This document shows positions 30,276-39,776 of a stretch of DNA of 64,000 bases, piece by piece (the first letter of the stretch is position 1; each line of letters starts with the position of its first letter). Origin of the DNA: Ornithinimicrobium cavernae (GTDB taxonomy: Bacteria > Actinomycetota > Actinomycetes > Actinomycetales > Dermatophilaceae). Both the position numbers and the translations under genes were made by a program. Location of the stretch: assembly GCF_003121625.1 (NCBI RefSeq), contig NZ_QDDJ01000001.1, positions 1 to 64,000 on the forward strand. Reading direction: 5' to 3'. The notes beneath the pieces were generated by a model, which saw only the letters and a program-made list of their open reading frames with translations, ran no database searches and was not told the origin of the DNA.

Positions 30276-30877
30276 CAGTCGGCCCTCCTGGTGCCGTCCA
30301 GCAGCACCTCGACGATGGTCTGCGGGGACAGGATGTGTCCCTGGGTCAGGACGGGGTGGCTCCCGGAGAACGTCAGCAGCCGGATCAGCTCGACGAGCTC
30401 CTCGGCCGGGACCCGCAGCTGACCGGCGTCGGCCCCGACCACCGCAGCGAGCTGGTCGACCACCTGCCGGTGCCACGCGTCGTGGTCCTTCACGGACGTC
30501 GCGGTGTCCGCGGTCCCGCTCGGCCGCTCGGGCGGGTGCACCATCCCCATGGCCTCCATCAGGCCGAACACCTCGGTGTAGCGGGCCTGGAGGATGGTCG
30601 TGGCCTCGACGAGCCGCTCTCGCAACCCGAGCGACCGGTCGACCTCCCCGAGACCGGCCAGCAGGGGCGCCACGTCGAACGCCTGCTCCAGGGCGGCGGA
30701 CACGAGGTCCTCCTTCGAGCGGAACACCCGGAACAGCGTGCCCTCGGCCACCCCGGCCGCCTCGGCGAGCTCACGCGTGGTCGCGGCCTGGCCCCGCTCC
30801 CGCAGGACACCGAGGGCGGCACGGACGATGCCCGCGCGGCGCTGGTCGGGCGGCAGCGCCGGCGCGCGGGGTGACAT
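30275..30877 (-). CDS. TetR family repressor of the ABC exporter
   Basis: This 200-aa regulator has an N-terminal helix-turn-helix (about 12-58, with TTRELAEAAGVAEGTLFRVFRSKEDL) and an all-helical ligand domain. It is the first gene of a three-gene operon with both ABC halves, each joined by TGATG. A near-perfect palindrome lies 18 bp upstream of its ATG, so autorepression lifted by an exporter substrate is the likely circuit. Confidence 0.92.
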   Translation of the reverse strand: MSPRAPALPPDQRRAGIVRAALGVLRERGQAATTRELAEAAGVAEGTLFRVFRSKEDLVSAALEQAFDVAPLLAGLGEVDRSLGLRERLVEATTILQARYTEVFGLMEAMGMVHPPERPSGTADTATSVKDHDAWHRQVVDQLAAVVGADAGQLRVPAEELVELIRLLTFSGSHPVLTQGHILSPQTIVEVLLDGTRRAD

Positions 30878-30894
30878 GGTTCACATCCTAGGAG

Positions 30895-30910
30895 GAGTGA
30901 GCACTCACTC
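30895..30910. promoter_or_regulatory. TetR operator candidate GAGTGAG-CA-CTCACTC
   Basis: A perfect 7-bp inverted repeat with a 2-bp spacer lies 18 bp upstream of the tetR start and 74 bp before the divergent lipoprotein gene. Half-site TGAGTG is a frequent choice of TetR regulators next to ABC exporters. Confidence 0.7.
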
Positions 30911-30983
30911 ACATGCGTTCACCGTGGACCCAGACTCGGTGCGTACTCTGACGAGCTGCCCTGTCCCCGCCAGGAGGCCGCCC

Positions 30984-31667
30984 TTGACGTTCCGCACCCT
31001 GCTCCGCCCCGCCCTGCCGCTGCTGGCCCTCGGCCTGCTCGCCGCCTGCTCCGGCGCCCCGGACAGCGCCGCACCGCAGGTCCTCGCCGACACCGGCCCG
31101 AGCGCCACCAGCCCCGCCGGCCCGGGCTCCGCCAGCCCGTCCGGCCCGTCCGGCCCCCCGGACGATGCGGCTCGCTCCACCGGGCCCCGGGAGGTCACCT
31201 CGCGGGTGCAGCCCGACGGGACGATCCTCGTCAAGGGCTCCCAGGCGTCCTTCCTCATGCCCTCCCGGAACGTGGCGTGCGTCCTCCAGCCCGACCACGT
31301 GGTCTGCCAGATCGACGGCAAGCAGTACTCCGCCGGGCAGGCCGACATCAACCCGGAGGCCTTCCAGGGCTGTGACCCGCGACGCGCCGACGCCATGTCC
31401 GTGGGCGGCGGTGCCGACCCGTCCTGGGCGTGCCTGCCCTACGACATCCGGCCCGGCACGGACGTCGCGGCCGGCGGTGCGTGGGCGGGACCCGGGGTCG
31501 GTGCCACGGACACCCTGGACGGTCGGACGGTCGCGCTGCTGCCCTACGGCAGCACACTTCGGCTGGGGAACGTCTCCTGCACCAGTGACCGGCTCGGCGT
31601 GGACTGCACCGACCTCACGACCGGGCGGGGCTTCCAGCTCGCGCGGGAGACCTACACCACCCACTGA
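30984..31667 (+). CDS. Secreted lipoprotein, unknown function
   Basis: This 227-aa lipoprotein uses a TTG start, supported by AGGAGG at 30972-30977 with 6-bp spacing. The signal peptide ends in lipobox LLAAC, followed by a Pro/Ser/Gly linker of about 45 residues. The mature domain has spaced cysteines (NVACVLQPDHVVCQIDG, QGCDP, WACLP, NVSCTSDRLGVDC), probably forming disulfides outside the cell. I do not recognise a named family. It diverges from tetR and shares the operator-containing intergenic region, so it could share regulation. Confidence 0.8.
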   Translation: MTFRTLLRPALPLLALGLLAACSGAPDSAAPQVLADTGPSATSPAGPGSASPSGPSGPPDDAARSTGPREVTSRVQPDGTILVKGSQASFLMPSRNVACVLQPDHVVCQIDGKQYSAGQADINPEAFQGCDPRRADAMSVGGGADPSWACLPYDIRPGTDVAAGGAWAGPGVGATDTLDGRTVALLPYGSTLRLGNVSCTSDRLGVDCTDLTTGRGFQLARETYTTH

Positions 31668-31754
31668 CCCGAGCCACCCCTGCCCGTGGCGGTGGCCGCG
31701 GGGTCACTCCCAGCGGGCGTTCCCCTCTCGCGGGTCTGGCGCAGGACTCGACCC

Positions 31755-33287
31755 TCAGCGCAGTATGCCGTCGGCCACCAGGGCGCGCAGCGTCACCAGG
31801 GCCCCGGGTCGCAGGTCCTCGACGCGCTGCTCGGTGAGCACCGCGATGCCCCCGAGAATCTGCTCCGCCGTGAGGTCGCCGTCGCAGGCGCCCACCAGGC
31901 CGGCCCCGACCGTGTCGAGACGGACGGTGCGGCCCAGCCCACCGCCCTGGCGGAGCCGGATCACCATCGGGTCCGGCTCGCCGGGACGGCCGATCCGCTC
32001 CTCGGTGACGTCGTCGGCCACCGACCACGCCACCGCCAGCAGCTCCTCGTCGGTGTGCTCGGCGAGCCACGTCCGGGCCCGCAGACCAGCCAGCACCGCC
32101 GGGCCGGCCGGCTGGGCCACCGGCCCCACGACCTCCTCGAGGTCCCGGAAGGGCGGCCGGTCGGTCAGGGGTCGCTGCAGCGTGACGATGCCGAACCCGA
32201 CCCGCTCGATGCCGCGCGCCGCGAAGTCGTCCAGCCAGGCGGCATACAGGTCGGTGAACTCCGCCGTCCCCGGCCGGTGACCGCCGTCGCGGACCCAGGT
32301 CTCGGCATACTCGGCCACGTCCTGGGACTCCCGCTGGACCACCCAGGCGTCCAGGCCGGTGTCGGCCAGCCAGCCCCCGACCCGCGCCGTCCACTCCTCA
32401 CCGCGGCGGAGCTCCCAGTTGCCCGGCAGCTGGGCGATCCCACCGGGGGCGAGGACACCGGGCAGGCCGCGCACCAGGTCGGCCACGATCGCATCGCCGG
32501 CCGCCCCGCCGTCGCGGTACTCGAAGAGCGGGACCCCCTCGCGGCGCGGCGTGATGACGAACGGTGGGTTGGACACCACGAGGTCGAACCGCTCCCCGGC
32601 GACCGGCTCCAGCAGGGACCCGGCGCGCAGGTCCAGCTCCAGGTCGTTGAGGGCCGCGGTGAACCGCGCGTAGCCCAGCGCGCGGTGGGACAGGTCGGTG
32701 GCCACGACCTCGTCGCAGTGACCCGTCAGGTGCAGCGCCTGCACGCCGCACCCGGTGCCCAGGTCGAGGGCACGAGCGACCTGCGGGCGGGGCGTCCAGG
32801 AGGCGAGCGTCGTGGAGGCGCCACCGATGCCCAGCACGTGGTCGGTCGGAAGGGCGCCTCCCAGGGCCAGCTCCGAGAGGTCCGAGGCGACCCACCAGTC
32901 GTGCCGGTCGTCACCGTAGGGCCGCAGGTCACAGGTGCCCCGCACCTCCGCCGCGGCCCCTTCGCCGGTGGGCACGACGAGCCCCAGGGCCAGCAGCCCC
33001 TCGAGACCCGTCCGGGGCAGGGCATCGACCAGCTCGGCGGCCGGCACCGGCAGGCCCAGGACCAGGAGCCGGACCAGCAGGGCGGCCGGCGCCCTGCTGG
33101 CCTCCAGCACTCGCTGGGCCGGCAGGGGCTGGTCGCGGTGCAGGGCCGCCGAGGCGAGCGGCCCGAGCAGCTCGGTCAGGCCCTCGGAGGTGTAGCCGAC
33201 CTCACCCAGGTCGGCCCGCAGGTCGGCGAGCTGGTCAGCGGTGCCCGAGGGCACGGCATACCGGCTGCTCACGGTCACCACTCCCAC
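31755..33287 (-). CDS. Class I SAM-dependent methyltransferase (HemK/RsmC-like)
   Basis: This 510-aa protein has a non-catalytic N-terminal part (about 1-160) and a Rossmann methyltransferase. RALDLGTGCGVQALHL is motif I and FDLVVSNPPFVIT holds the NPPF motif of N-methyltransferases acting on nucleic acid bases or glutamine. A further domain of about 200 residues follows. This layout matches a conserved actinobacterial family annotated as putative DNA/RNA methyltransferase; the target is unknown. The start is uncertain among several GTG codons between 33287 and 33273. Confidence 0.85.
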   Translation of the reverse strand: MGVVTVSSRYAVPSGTADQLADLRADLGEVGYTSEGLTELLGPLASAALHRDQPLPAQRVLEASRAPAALLVRLLVLGLPVPAAELVDALPRTGLEGLLALGLVVPTGEGAAAEVRGTCDLRPYGDDRHDWWVASDLSELALGGALPTDHVLGIGGASTTLASWTPRPQVARALDLGTGCGVQALHLTGHCDEVVATDLSHRALGYARFTAALNDLELDLRAGSLLEPVAGERFDLVVSNPPFVITPRREGVPLFEYRDGGAAGDAIVADLVRGLPGVLAPGGIAQLPGNWELRRGEEWTARVGGWLADTGLDAWVVQRESQDVAEYAETWVRDGGHRPGTAEFTDLYAAWLDDFAARGIERVGFGIVTLQRPLTDRPPFRDLEEVVGPVAQPAGPAVLAGLRARTWLAEHTDEELLAVAWSVADDVTEERIGRPGEPDPMVIRLRQGGGLGRTVRLDTVGAGLVGACDGDLTAEQILGGIAVLTEQRVEDLRPGALVTLRALVADGILR

Positions 33288-33302
33288 CCGACGTCAGGTC
33301 GC

Positions 33303-35570
33303 TCAGCCCAGGTGCGCCTGCTGCGGCACGTCATCGCCGATGGCCGTGCTGCGACGCTTGCTGACCACCACGGCACCCACGATGATCGCGACCGCCACCA
33401 GGGCGATCAGCCAGCGCAGGACATCGTTGGAGGAGTCGCCGTAGGTCATCCCGACGATGGCCGGGGCGATGAGGAGGGCGACCAGGTTCATCACCTTGAT
33501 CAGCGGGTTGATCGCCGGGCCGGCGGTGTCCTTGAACGGGTCTCCGACGGTGTCGCCGATGACGGTTGCGGCGTGGGCGTCGCTGCCCTTGCCGCCGTAG
33601 TGGCCGTCCTCGACGATCTTCTTGGCGTTGTCCCAGGCGCCACCGGAGTTGGCCAGGAAGATCGCCATGAGCACACCCGTGCCGATCGCCCCGGCGAGGT
33701 AACCCGCGAGCGCACCGACGCCGAGACCGAAGCCGACCGCGATCGGGGCCAGCAGCGCCAGCAGACCCGGGGTGGCCAGCTCGCGCAGTGAGTCCCTGGT
33801 GCAGATGTCGACGACGCGGGCGTAGTCGGGCTTCTCGGTGTAGTTCATGATGCCGGGCTTGTCGCGGAACTGGCGGCGCACCTCGAAGACGATGGCGCCG
33901 GCCGCGCGCGTCACCGCATCGATCGCCAGGCCGGAGAACATGAAGACCACGGACCCGCCGAGGATGATGCCGACCAGCGCACGCGGGTCGAAGACCAGCA
34001 GCGACTGGGCCATGTCCGCACCGTCCGCCGCCGTGCCGCCGGTCAGGTCGCTGATCGCGTTCGTGATGGCGTCGTAGTAGGAGCCGAACAGCGCCGTCGC
34101 CGCGAGCACGGCGGTGGCGATCGCGATGCCCTTGGTGACGGCCTTGGTCGTGTTGCCGACCGCGTCCAGCTCGGTGAGGATCTGGGCGCCCTCACCGTCC
34201 ACGTCGCCGGACATCTCCGCGATGCCCTGGGCGTTGTCCGAGACCGGTCCGAAGGTGTCCATCGCCACGATCATCCCGACGGTGGTGAGCAGGCCGCAGC
34301 CCGCCATGGCCACCAGGAACAGCGAGAAGATCAGGCCGCCACCACCGAGGGTGAAGAGGATGTAGACGGCACCGGCAATGGTGGCCGCGGTGTAGACGGC
34401 CGACTCGAAGCCGACCCCGATGCCGGAGAGCACCACGGTCGCCGGGCCCGTCAACGAGGTCTTGGCCACGTTGTTGGTGGGCTTGGACTCGGTGCCGGTG
34501 AAGTAGCCGGTCAACCAGAGGATGAACGCGGCCAGGATGATGCCGATGATCACCGCGGCGGCCACGCGCACGCTCGGGTCGACGTCCAGGTCGGCCATCT
34601 CGCCCGGCAGGAAGATGAAGGCGGCGACGGCCGAGACGCCGGCAGCGACCAGCGCCGAGATGTAGAACCCGCGGTTGATCGTCACCAGGGCGCTCTCACC
34701 GCTGCGCGCCTTGGTGAGGTAGACACCGGCGATCGCGGTCAGCGCGCCGATCGCCGGGATGATCAGCGGGAAGGTGAGCCCGTCGGTGCCCAGCGCCGCG
34801 GAGCCGAGGATGAGCGCCGCGACGAGCGTCACGGCATACGACTCGAACAGGTCGGCCGCCATGCCCGCGCAGTCACCCACGTTGTCCCCGACGTTGTCGG
34901 CGATCGTGGCCGCGTTGCGCGGGTCGTCCTCCGGGATGCCGGCCTCGACCTTGCCGACCAGGTCGGCGCCGACGTCGGCGGCCTTGGTGAAGATGCCTCC
35001 GCCGACCCGCATGAACATCGCCAGCAGGGCGGCGCCGAAGCCGAAGCCCTCCAGCACCTGCGGGGCGTTGCCCTGGTAGAAGAGGACGACTAGCGCTGCG
35101 CCGAGCAGGCCCAGGCCGACGGTCGCCATGCCGACGGTGCCACCTGTGCGGAAGGCGATCTGCATGCCCTTGTCGCGGTCCAGGTTGCGCGCGGCCTCGG
35201 CGACCCGCATGTTGGCCGCGGTGGCCAGGTTCATGCCGAGATAGCCGATGCCCGCGGAGAAGGCGGCGCCGAGGACGAAGAACACCGAGCGGCCGATGCG
35301 GACCGAGGTGTCGTCGGCGGGCAGCGCGAAGAGCAGCACGAACGCGATCACCACGAAGATGCCCAGCGTCTTGAACTGCCGCTGCAGATAGGCCTGCGCC
35401 CCCTCCTGCACGGCCTTGCCGATCTCCTGCATGCTGGGGGTGCCCGGCGGTGTCTCCAGCACCTCCCGGCGGAACTTGAATCCCATCGCCAGCGCGGCGA
35501 GCGCGATCAGCGCCACGACGATGACGATCGAGATCTCACCACCTCCGAGGTCGATGTCGCCCGTGTTCAT
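33303..35570 (-). CDS. hppA: Membrane proton-translocating pyrophosphatase (K+-independent type)
   Basis: This 755-aa protein has about 16 transmembrane helices and couples pyrophosphate hydrolysis to proton pumping. Substrate-site motifs are [24 protein letters not shown] and a second acidic cluster [15 protein letters not shown]. The segment [12 protein letters not shown] has Lys where K+-dependent enzymes carry Ala, indicating the K+-independent class. I chose the ATG at 35570 ([14 protein letters not shown]). It overlaps the stop of an 11-codon upstream ORF that has the better ribosome site. Confidence 0.94.
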   Translation of the reverse strand: MNTGDIDLGGGEISIVIVVALIALAALAMGFKFRREVLETPPGTPSMQEIGKAVQEGAQAYLQRQFKTLGIFVVIAFVLLFALPADDTSVRIGRSVFFVLGAAFSAGIGYLGMNLATAANMRVAEAARNLDRDKGMQIAFRTGGTVGMATVGLGLLGAALVVLFYQGNAPQVLEGFGFGAALLAMFMRVGGGIFTKAADVGADLVGKVEAGIPEDDPRNAATIADNVGDNVGDCAGMAADLFESYAVTLVAALILGSAALGTDGLTFPLIIPAIGALTAIAGVYLTKARSGESALVTINRGFYISALVAAGVSAVAAFIFLPGEMADLDVDPSVRVAAAVIIGIILAAFILWLTGYFTGTESKPTNNVAKTSLTGPATVVLSGIGVGFESAVYTAATIAGAVYILFTLGGGGLIFSLFLVAMAGCGLLTTVGMIVAMDTFGPVSDNAQGIAEMSGDVDGEGAQILTELDAVGNTTKAVTKGIAIATAVLAATALFGSYYDAITNAISDLTGGTAADGADMAQSLLVFDPRALVGIILGGSVVFMFSGLAIDAVTRAAGAIVFEVRRQFRDKPGIMNYTEKPDYARVVDICTRDSLRELATPGLLALLAPIAVGFGLGVGALAGYLAGAIGTGVLMAIFLANSGGAWDNAKKIVEDGHYGGKGSDAHAATVIGDTVGDPFKDTAGPAINPLIKVMNLVALLIAPAIVGMTYGDSSNDVLRWLIALVAVAIIVGAVVVSKRRSTAIGDDVPQQAHLG

Positions 35571-35602
35571 GACACCGGCTCCGAGCGCGAGGGAATTGGC
35601 AT
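35567..35602 (-). CDS. Possible 11-aa leader peptide coupled to hppA
   Basis: A perfect AGGAGG lies 4 bp before an ATG at 35602 opening the frame [11 protein letters not shown], whose TGA overlaps the hppA ATG as ATGA. This would couple hppA translation to the leader. A weaker GGAG 8 bp before the hppA ATG means hppA might also be initiated directly. No amino acid bias suggesting attenuation is visible. Confidence 0.45.
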   Translation of the reverse strand: MPIPSRSEPVS

Positions 35603-35754
35603 GTGTCCTCCTGGAGACGCCGGTCAGCGATGACCGGAACGGCACAGATCAGTACTGCGGCTTGTGGCCGCCACTGTAACGGGGGCCACACTAGGTGACA
35701 CGTGTGACATGCCACACACCGCCCCACTGTCTGGTCAGGCTTACGGTGACCGCG

Positions 35755-38046
35755 ATGCCCACCTCGTCCTTCGATCCCCGCGCCGCCCTGGACCACCTGG
35801 CCCGGGGTGCGCGCCGCGAGCGGCTCGTGCACGTGCGCCACCTGCCGCGGCGGGAGGCCGACCTGGTGCCGTGGCCGGAGTGGGTCGACCCGGGCGTGTA
35901 TGCCGCGTGGTCCGGTGCGGGGGTCACCCACCTGTGGGCGCACCAGGCCGAGATGGCGGAGCTGGCCCGCGCCGGACGGCACACGGTCTGCGCGACGGGG
36001 ACCGCGTCCGGCAAGTCGCTGGGTTTCCTGCTGCCCGTGCTCACGACGCTGGCAGAGGGGACCCTGGCGCCGACGGGTCGCGGGGCGACCGCGTTGTACC
36101 TGGCGCCCACCAAGGCGCTGGCCGCCGACCAGCTCGCGCGGCTGGAGGCGATGGCTGTGCCGGGCGTGCGGGCTGCGGTCTATGACGGGGACACCCCGAC
36201 CGACGAGCGGCGCTGGATCCGCGACCACGCGCACTACGTCCTGTCCAACCCCGACCTGTTGCACCACGCGCTGCTCCCCGGCCACCAGCAGTGGGCGCCC
36301 TTCCTGCGGGCGCTGCGCTACGTGGTGGTCGACGAGTGCCACGTCTACCGCGGCGTCTTCGGCGCGCACGTCTCGGCGGTGCTGCGCCGGCTCCTGCGGG
36401 TCGCGGCGCGCTACGGCTCACGGCCCACGGTCCTGCTCGCCTCCGCGACGGTGGCCTCCCCGGAGGTGCTGGCCAGTGCCCTGATCGGGCAGCCGGTCAC
36501 TGCCGTCACCCGGGACGGCTCGCCGCGGGAGGCGACGACCTTTGCCCTGTGGGAGCCGCCCCTGGACAGCGAGGACACCCGGCGCAGCGCCGTGTCCGAG
36601 TCGGCCACCCTGCTGGCCGACCTGCTCCTGCAGGATGTCCAGACCGTGGCCTTCGCCCGGTCCCGGGTCGGGGTCGAGGCGGTCGCCGCGGCGACCCGGC
36701 GCGACCTGGCCGGCGTTGACCCCGCGCTGGTGTCCCGGGTCGCGGCGTACCGCGGCGGCTACCTGCCGGAGGAGCGCCGCGAGCTGGAGGCCGCCCTGCG
36801 TGGCCGGGAGCTGCTCGGGCTGGCCGCGACCAACGCGCTGGAGCTCGGGATCGACATCGCCGGCCTGGACGCGGTGCTCATCGCGGGGTGGCCGGGCACC
36901 CGAGCCTCCCTGTGGCAGCAGGCGGGTCGCGCGGGACGCACGGGTGCCGAGTCGCTGGCCGTCCTGGTCGCGGCCGACGACCCGCTCGACACCTACCTGG
37001 TGCACCATCCGGAGGCGATCTTCGAGGAACCCGTGGAGGCCAGCGTCTTCGACCCGCAGAACCCGCATGTGCTGACGCCCCACCTGGCGGCCGCCGCGGC
37101 CGAGCTGCCGCTGACGGAGGCGGACACCGAGTGGTTCGGCCCGACCGTCCCGGCGCTGGCGGAGGCCCTGGTCGCCGGCGGGGTCCTGCGGCGCCGCCCA
37201 GCGGGCTGGTACTGGGCCCGCCCCGACCGCCCCAGCGACCACGTCGAGCTGCGCGGCATCGGGCAGACGGTGCGCATCGTGGAGAGCCGGACCGGTCGGG
37301 TGCTGGGGACCGTGGACGAGGCCCGCGCCCACTCGGCCGTCCACACCGGCGCGGTCTATCTGCACCAGGGCCAGCAGTATGTCGTCACCGAGCTCGATCT
37401 CGCCGGCTCGGCAGCGCACGTGGTCGCCGGGGACCCGGGCTGGAGCACGCAGGCCCGCTCGGTGAGCGAGTTCCGGATCCTGCACACCGCCCGGGAGCAG
37501 CGGTGGGGGCCGGCGCTGCTCCGCTACGGCGCGGTGGAGATCACCAGCCAGGTCACCTCCTTCCTGCGACGGCTGCCGACCGGGGAGGTCATCGGCGAGC
37601 ACCCCCTGGACCTGCCGCAGCGCACCCTGAGCACGATGGCGGTCTGGTGGACCCTGCCGGAGGAGGAGCTGGCGCTGGCCGGCGTCGGCGAGGCCGACAT
37701 CCCGGGTGCCCTGCACGCCGCCGAGCACGCCTCGATCGGCCTGCTGCCGTTGATCGCCACCTGCGACCGGTGGGACATCGGCGGGGTCTCGACAGCCCTG
37801 CACCCGGACACCGGACTGCCGACCGTGCTCGTCTACGACGGTCACCCTGGTGGGGCCGGCTTCGCCGAGCAGGGCTTCCGCCGGGCCGGGCAGTGGCTCG
37901 CCGCCACCCTGGAGACGGTGCGGTCGTGCGAGTGCACCTCAGGCTGTCCCTCGTGCGTGCAGTCCCCCAAGTGCGGCAACGGCAACAACCCCCTGAGCAA
38001 GGCCGGCGCGGCGCAGACGCTGGACCACCTGCTGTCCGGCCGCTGA
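35755..38046 (+). CDS. DECH-box helicase of the helicase/secretion neighbourhood (MrfA/Lhr-like, DUF1998)
   Basis: This 763-aa superfamily 2 helicase begins MPTSSFDPRAALDHL. Motif I is ATGTASGKSLGFLLP, Walker B is the variant VVVDECHVYRG, motif III is LLASATVASPEV and motif VI is QQAGRAGRTG. The C-terminal DUF1998/MZB region has four zinc Cys in CTSGCPSCVQSPKCGNG. Related proteins (MrfA, mycobacterial SftH) act in DNA repair. The family's usual neighbours in Actinobacteria are convergent Tad-like secretion genes, exactly as found here. Confidence 0.93.
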   Translation: MPTSSFDPRAALDHLARGARRERLVHVRHLPRREADLVPWPEWVDPGVYAAWSGAGVTHLWAHQAEMAELARAGRHTVCATGTASGKSLGFLLPVLTTLAEGTLAPTGRGATALYLAPTKALAADQLARLEAMAVPGVRAAVYDGDTPTDERRWIRDHAHYVLSNPDLLHHALLPGHQQWAPFLRALRYVVVDECHVYRGVFGAHVSAVLRRLLRVAARYGSRPTVLLASATVASPEVLASALIGQPVTAVTRDGSPREATTFALWEPPLDSEDTRRSAVSESATLLADLLLQDVQTVAFARSRVGVEAVAAATRRDLAGVDPALVSRVAAYRGGYLPEERRELEAALRGRELLGLAATNALELGIDIAGLDAVLIAGWPGTRASLWQQAGRAGRTGAESLAVLVAADDPLDTYLVHHPEAIFEEPVEASVFDPQNPHVLTPHLAAAAAELPLTEADTEWFGPTVPALAEALVAGGVLRRRPAGWYWARPDRPSDHVELRGIGQTVRIVESRTGRVLGTVDEARAHSAVHTGAVYLHQGQQYVVTELDLAGSAAHVVAGDPGWSTQARSVSEFRILHTAREQRWGPALLRYGAVEITSQVTSFLRRLPTGEVIGEHPLDLPQRTLSTMAVWWTLPEEELALAGVGEADIPGALHAAEHASIGLLPLIATCDRWDIGGVSTALHPDTGLPTVLVYDGHPGGAGFAEQGFRRAGQWLAATLETVRSCECTSGCPSCVQSPKCGNGNNPLSKAGAAQTLDHLLSGR

Positions 38047-38132
38047 GCCCGGCTGTGACCAGGCGACCGGTGGTCACACCGGCTACTGTCGAAAACAGTT
38101 CGGTCGCAACGCTGCTCACAGGAGGCGGATCC

Positions 38133-38690
38133 ATGCTCATCCTCGGACTACTGCTGATCGCCGCGGCCCTGGTGGTCTTCGGTTACATGTTCTTCGGCAC
38201 CAGGGACCTGGAGCCGTTGCGCGTCGACCTCGGCATCTTCACGGTCGAGCTGACCCCGCTGCACCTCTACCTGCTCGGCGCCGCGACTCTCGTCGTGCTG
38301 GTGCTCGGGCTGCTCGCCCTGGCTGCCGGTCTGCGCGCCTCTCGCCGCAGGCGTCGCGAGGTGAAGGACCTCCGCAGGGCCGTGCGTGAGGGCGGCCTGG
38401 ACCAGGACCGGGGCCGGGACAGGGGCACCGCCGACCGCTACCCGGAGCCCGCTCCGCCCGCGGCCGAGGACTCCTCGTACGGCGGCCGGCACGGCGACGT
38501 CAGGTCGCGCGACACCGGCGCATATGACGACACCGGCGAGTACGGTGGCACCGCCTCCTACGAGCGGGAGGTGCCCGGCAGCTCTCCAGGCGACGCGACC
38601 GGGGAGCCCTCCCCGCACCAGGGACAGCGCGACGTCGCGTTGCCCGGCGACTACACCCCTGACGCAGACCAGGACGGTCCTCGGCGCTGA
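38133..38690 (+). CDS. Small membrane protein with acidic disordered tail
   Basis: This 185-aa protein has two hydrophobic segments (MLILGLLLIAAALVVFGYMFF and LYLLGAATLVVLVLGLLALAAG), a basic RRRRREVKDLRRAV stretch and a long Asp/Gly/Tyr-rich tail with TGAYDDTGEYGGT. AGGAGG lies 8 bp before the ATG. The fold resembles LapA-type two-helix proteins, but this is weak. No function is assigned. Confidence 0.75.
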   Translation: MLILGLLLIAAALVVFGYMFFGTRDLEPLRVDLGIFTVELTPLHLYLLGAATLVVLVLGLLALAAGLRASRRRRREVKDLRRAVREGGLDQDRGRDRGTADRYPEPAPPAAEDSSYGGRHGDVRSRDTGAYDDTGEYGGTASYEREVPGSSPGDATGEPSPHQGQRDVALPGDYTPDADQDGPRR

Positions 38691-38783
38691 CTGGCAGCCC
38701 TCGGCACTGACTGGCGACCCCACCGTCCCGCCGCTGAGGTGTCGCCCGACGGCCCGAACAGCGAGCACGTCCCCCTCTGGGGG

Positions 38784-39194
38784 TCACGGTCCCCTGGCCG
38801 GGACGGCACCGGCGTGCGCGACGGCCCGCGCATCGAGTCCCCCCAGGACGTCAACACGGAGCACGACCTCGACGCGCAGGTGGGCCGTGACCTGCTCGGC
38901 GGTCCCCGGCAACAGCTCGCAGCGGTCCAGGTGTGCGCCGTTCGCGTCGGCCAGCTCCGCTGCCACGGCACACGCCTCGCCCTGAGCACGGCCGTCGAGC
39001 AGTGCGCCCGCACCGGCGAGGGCAGCCGTGTCCGCAGCAGCCCGCGCGCGGAGGCTGCCGTGGACAACGGCTCCCACCAGCAGGAAACCCGTCAGGACCG
39101 AGACGAGCAGGAGGATCACGCCGAGACCGAGGACCGTGGCCGACCCACGATCGCGACCTTGAGGGCAACCGCGTCCTGTCTCCTGCGCCCTCAC
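38784..39194 (-). CDS. TadE-like pilus assembly protein (helicase/secretion neighbourhood)
   Basis: This 136-aa protein starts at GTG 39194 in a GTGA overlap with TadE. After a short polar N-terminus comes DRGSATVLGLGVILLLVSVLTGFLLVGAVV, one membrane helix of the TadE/pseudopilin type, then HGSLRARAAADTAALAGAGALLDG. It matches the TadE-like members found beside the DECH helicase in Actinobacteria. It is probably a minor pilin or assembly component on the outer face of the membrane, and is the last gene of the leftward tad operon. Confidence 0.85.
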   Translation of the reverse strand: MRAQETGRGCPQGRDRGSATVLGLGVILLLVSVLTGFLLVGAVVHGSLRARAAADTAALAGAGALLDGRAQGEACAVAAELADANGAHLDRCELLPGTAEQVTAHLRVEVVLRVDVLGGLDARAVAHAGAVPARGP

Positions 39195-39562
39195 GGCGAC
39201 CCCATCCGCGCGGCGGGCTCGAGAAGCACCTCCACGCTCGCTGAGGCCCTCGGCAGTGCAGGGAGGTACCTGGTGCGTGGAGGAGCCGTCACGGTCACCC
39301 GGACCCGGTCGTCCGAGCGGCTGATCGTCACCTCGGAGCCGTCGGGCGCCGCCTGCTCTGCCAGACCGCGCACCGCGTCGACGGGCTCGCCCCGTGCTGC
39401 CGCCCTGGCCGCGATGCGGGCTGCGTCGACGGTCTGGATCTGGTCGATGGCTAGTCCGAGGCCGCTGAGGCACAGAGCGAGCACCGCCACGAGGGCGGGG
39501 ATGACGATGGCCAGCTCGGCGGTCGCCATACCGTCCTCGTGACGGTGCCCGCGCCGGTTCAC
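39191..39562 (-). CDS. TadE family pilus assembly protein
   Basis: This 123-aa protein has its GTG start at 39562 in a GTGA overlap with the stop of the DUF4244 gene. The segment EDGMATAELAIVIPALVAVLALCLSGLGLA is the TadE prepilin-like membrane helix, with conserved Glu in the TAELA motif. The DAARIAARAAARGE region follows. The overlap shows normal co-translation with DUF4244. With element 1 inserted only the 3' fragment of that gene remains upstream, so expression of TadE now depends on some promoter inside the element. Confidence 0.87.
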   Translation of the reverse strand: MNRRGHRHEDGMATAELAIVIPALVAVLALCLSGLGLAIDQIQTVDAARIAARAAARGEPVDAVRGLAEQAAPDGSEVTISRSDDRVRVTVTAPPRTRYLPALPRASASVEVLLEPAARMGSP

Positions 39563-39669
39563 AGCGAGACCGAGAGAGCCACCTTGATGACCTTGGTCAC
39601 CAGGGACTCGATCCCGCCGGACTGGACGATCGCCAGGAGCAGCGCGGCGAAGGCACAGGCCGCGATGGT
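39559..39669 (-). pseudogene. DUF4244 (Flp-pilin-like) gene, 3' fragment, split by element 1
   Basis: This fragment encodes the C-terminal 36 codons, reading T then IAACAFAALLLAIVQSGG and IESLVTKVIKVALSVSL. Its 5' partner is at 52332-52423. Joining both at the shared minus-strand AC (GT on plus) gives an uninterrupted 66-aa DUF4244 protein containing AEYAVGTIAACAFAALLLA. DUF4244 proteins are short Flp-like pilin candidates next to tad genes. Each fragment alone is non-functional. Confidence 0.92.
39668..39669. other. Left attachment junction of element 1 (core GT)
   Basis: The host side is AGGCCGCGATG then GT; the element side begins CGAGCACCAAC. The GT core is placed because this junction and the one at 52332-52333 give an exact DUF4244 frame when joined there. 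A 2-bp core is usual for large serine integrases. The non-palindromic GT also fits; the nearby shared AT would reconstruct an equivalent protein but is palindromic. Confidence 0.82.
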
Positions 39670-39776
39670 CGAGCACCAACAGCATTCGCCGCCTACGAGA
39701 CGTCGTTGACCTGCGTAAACGTCGACCTGATGCACAGGAGGCTGGCAGCAGCGACGGCCCGCCACTCCACGCTCTC

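Noticed and set aside
31673-31696. GCCACC/GGTGGC hairpin between the lipoprotein and methyltransferase genes as a terminator
   Set aside because: The stem is only 6 bp in GC-rich DNA; many such pairs occur by chance.
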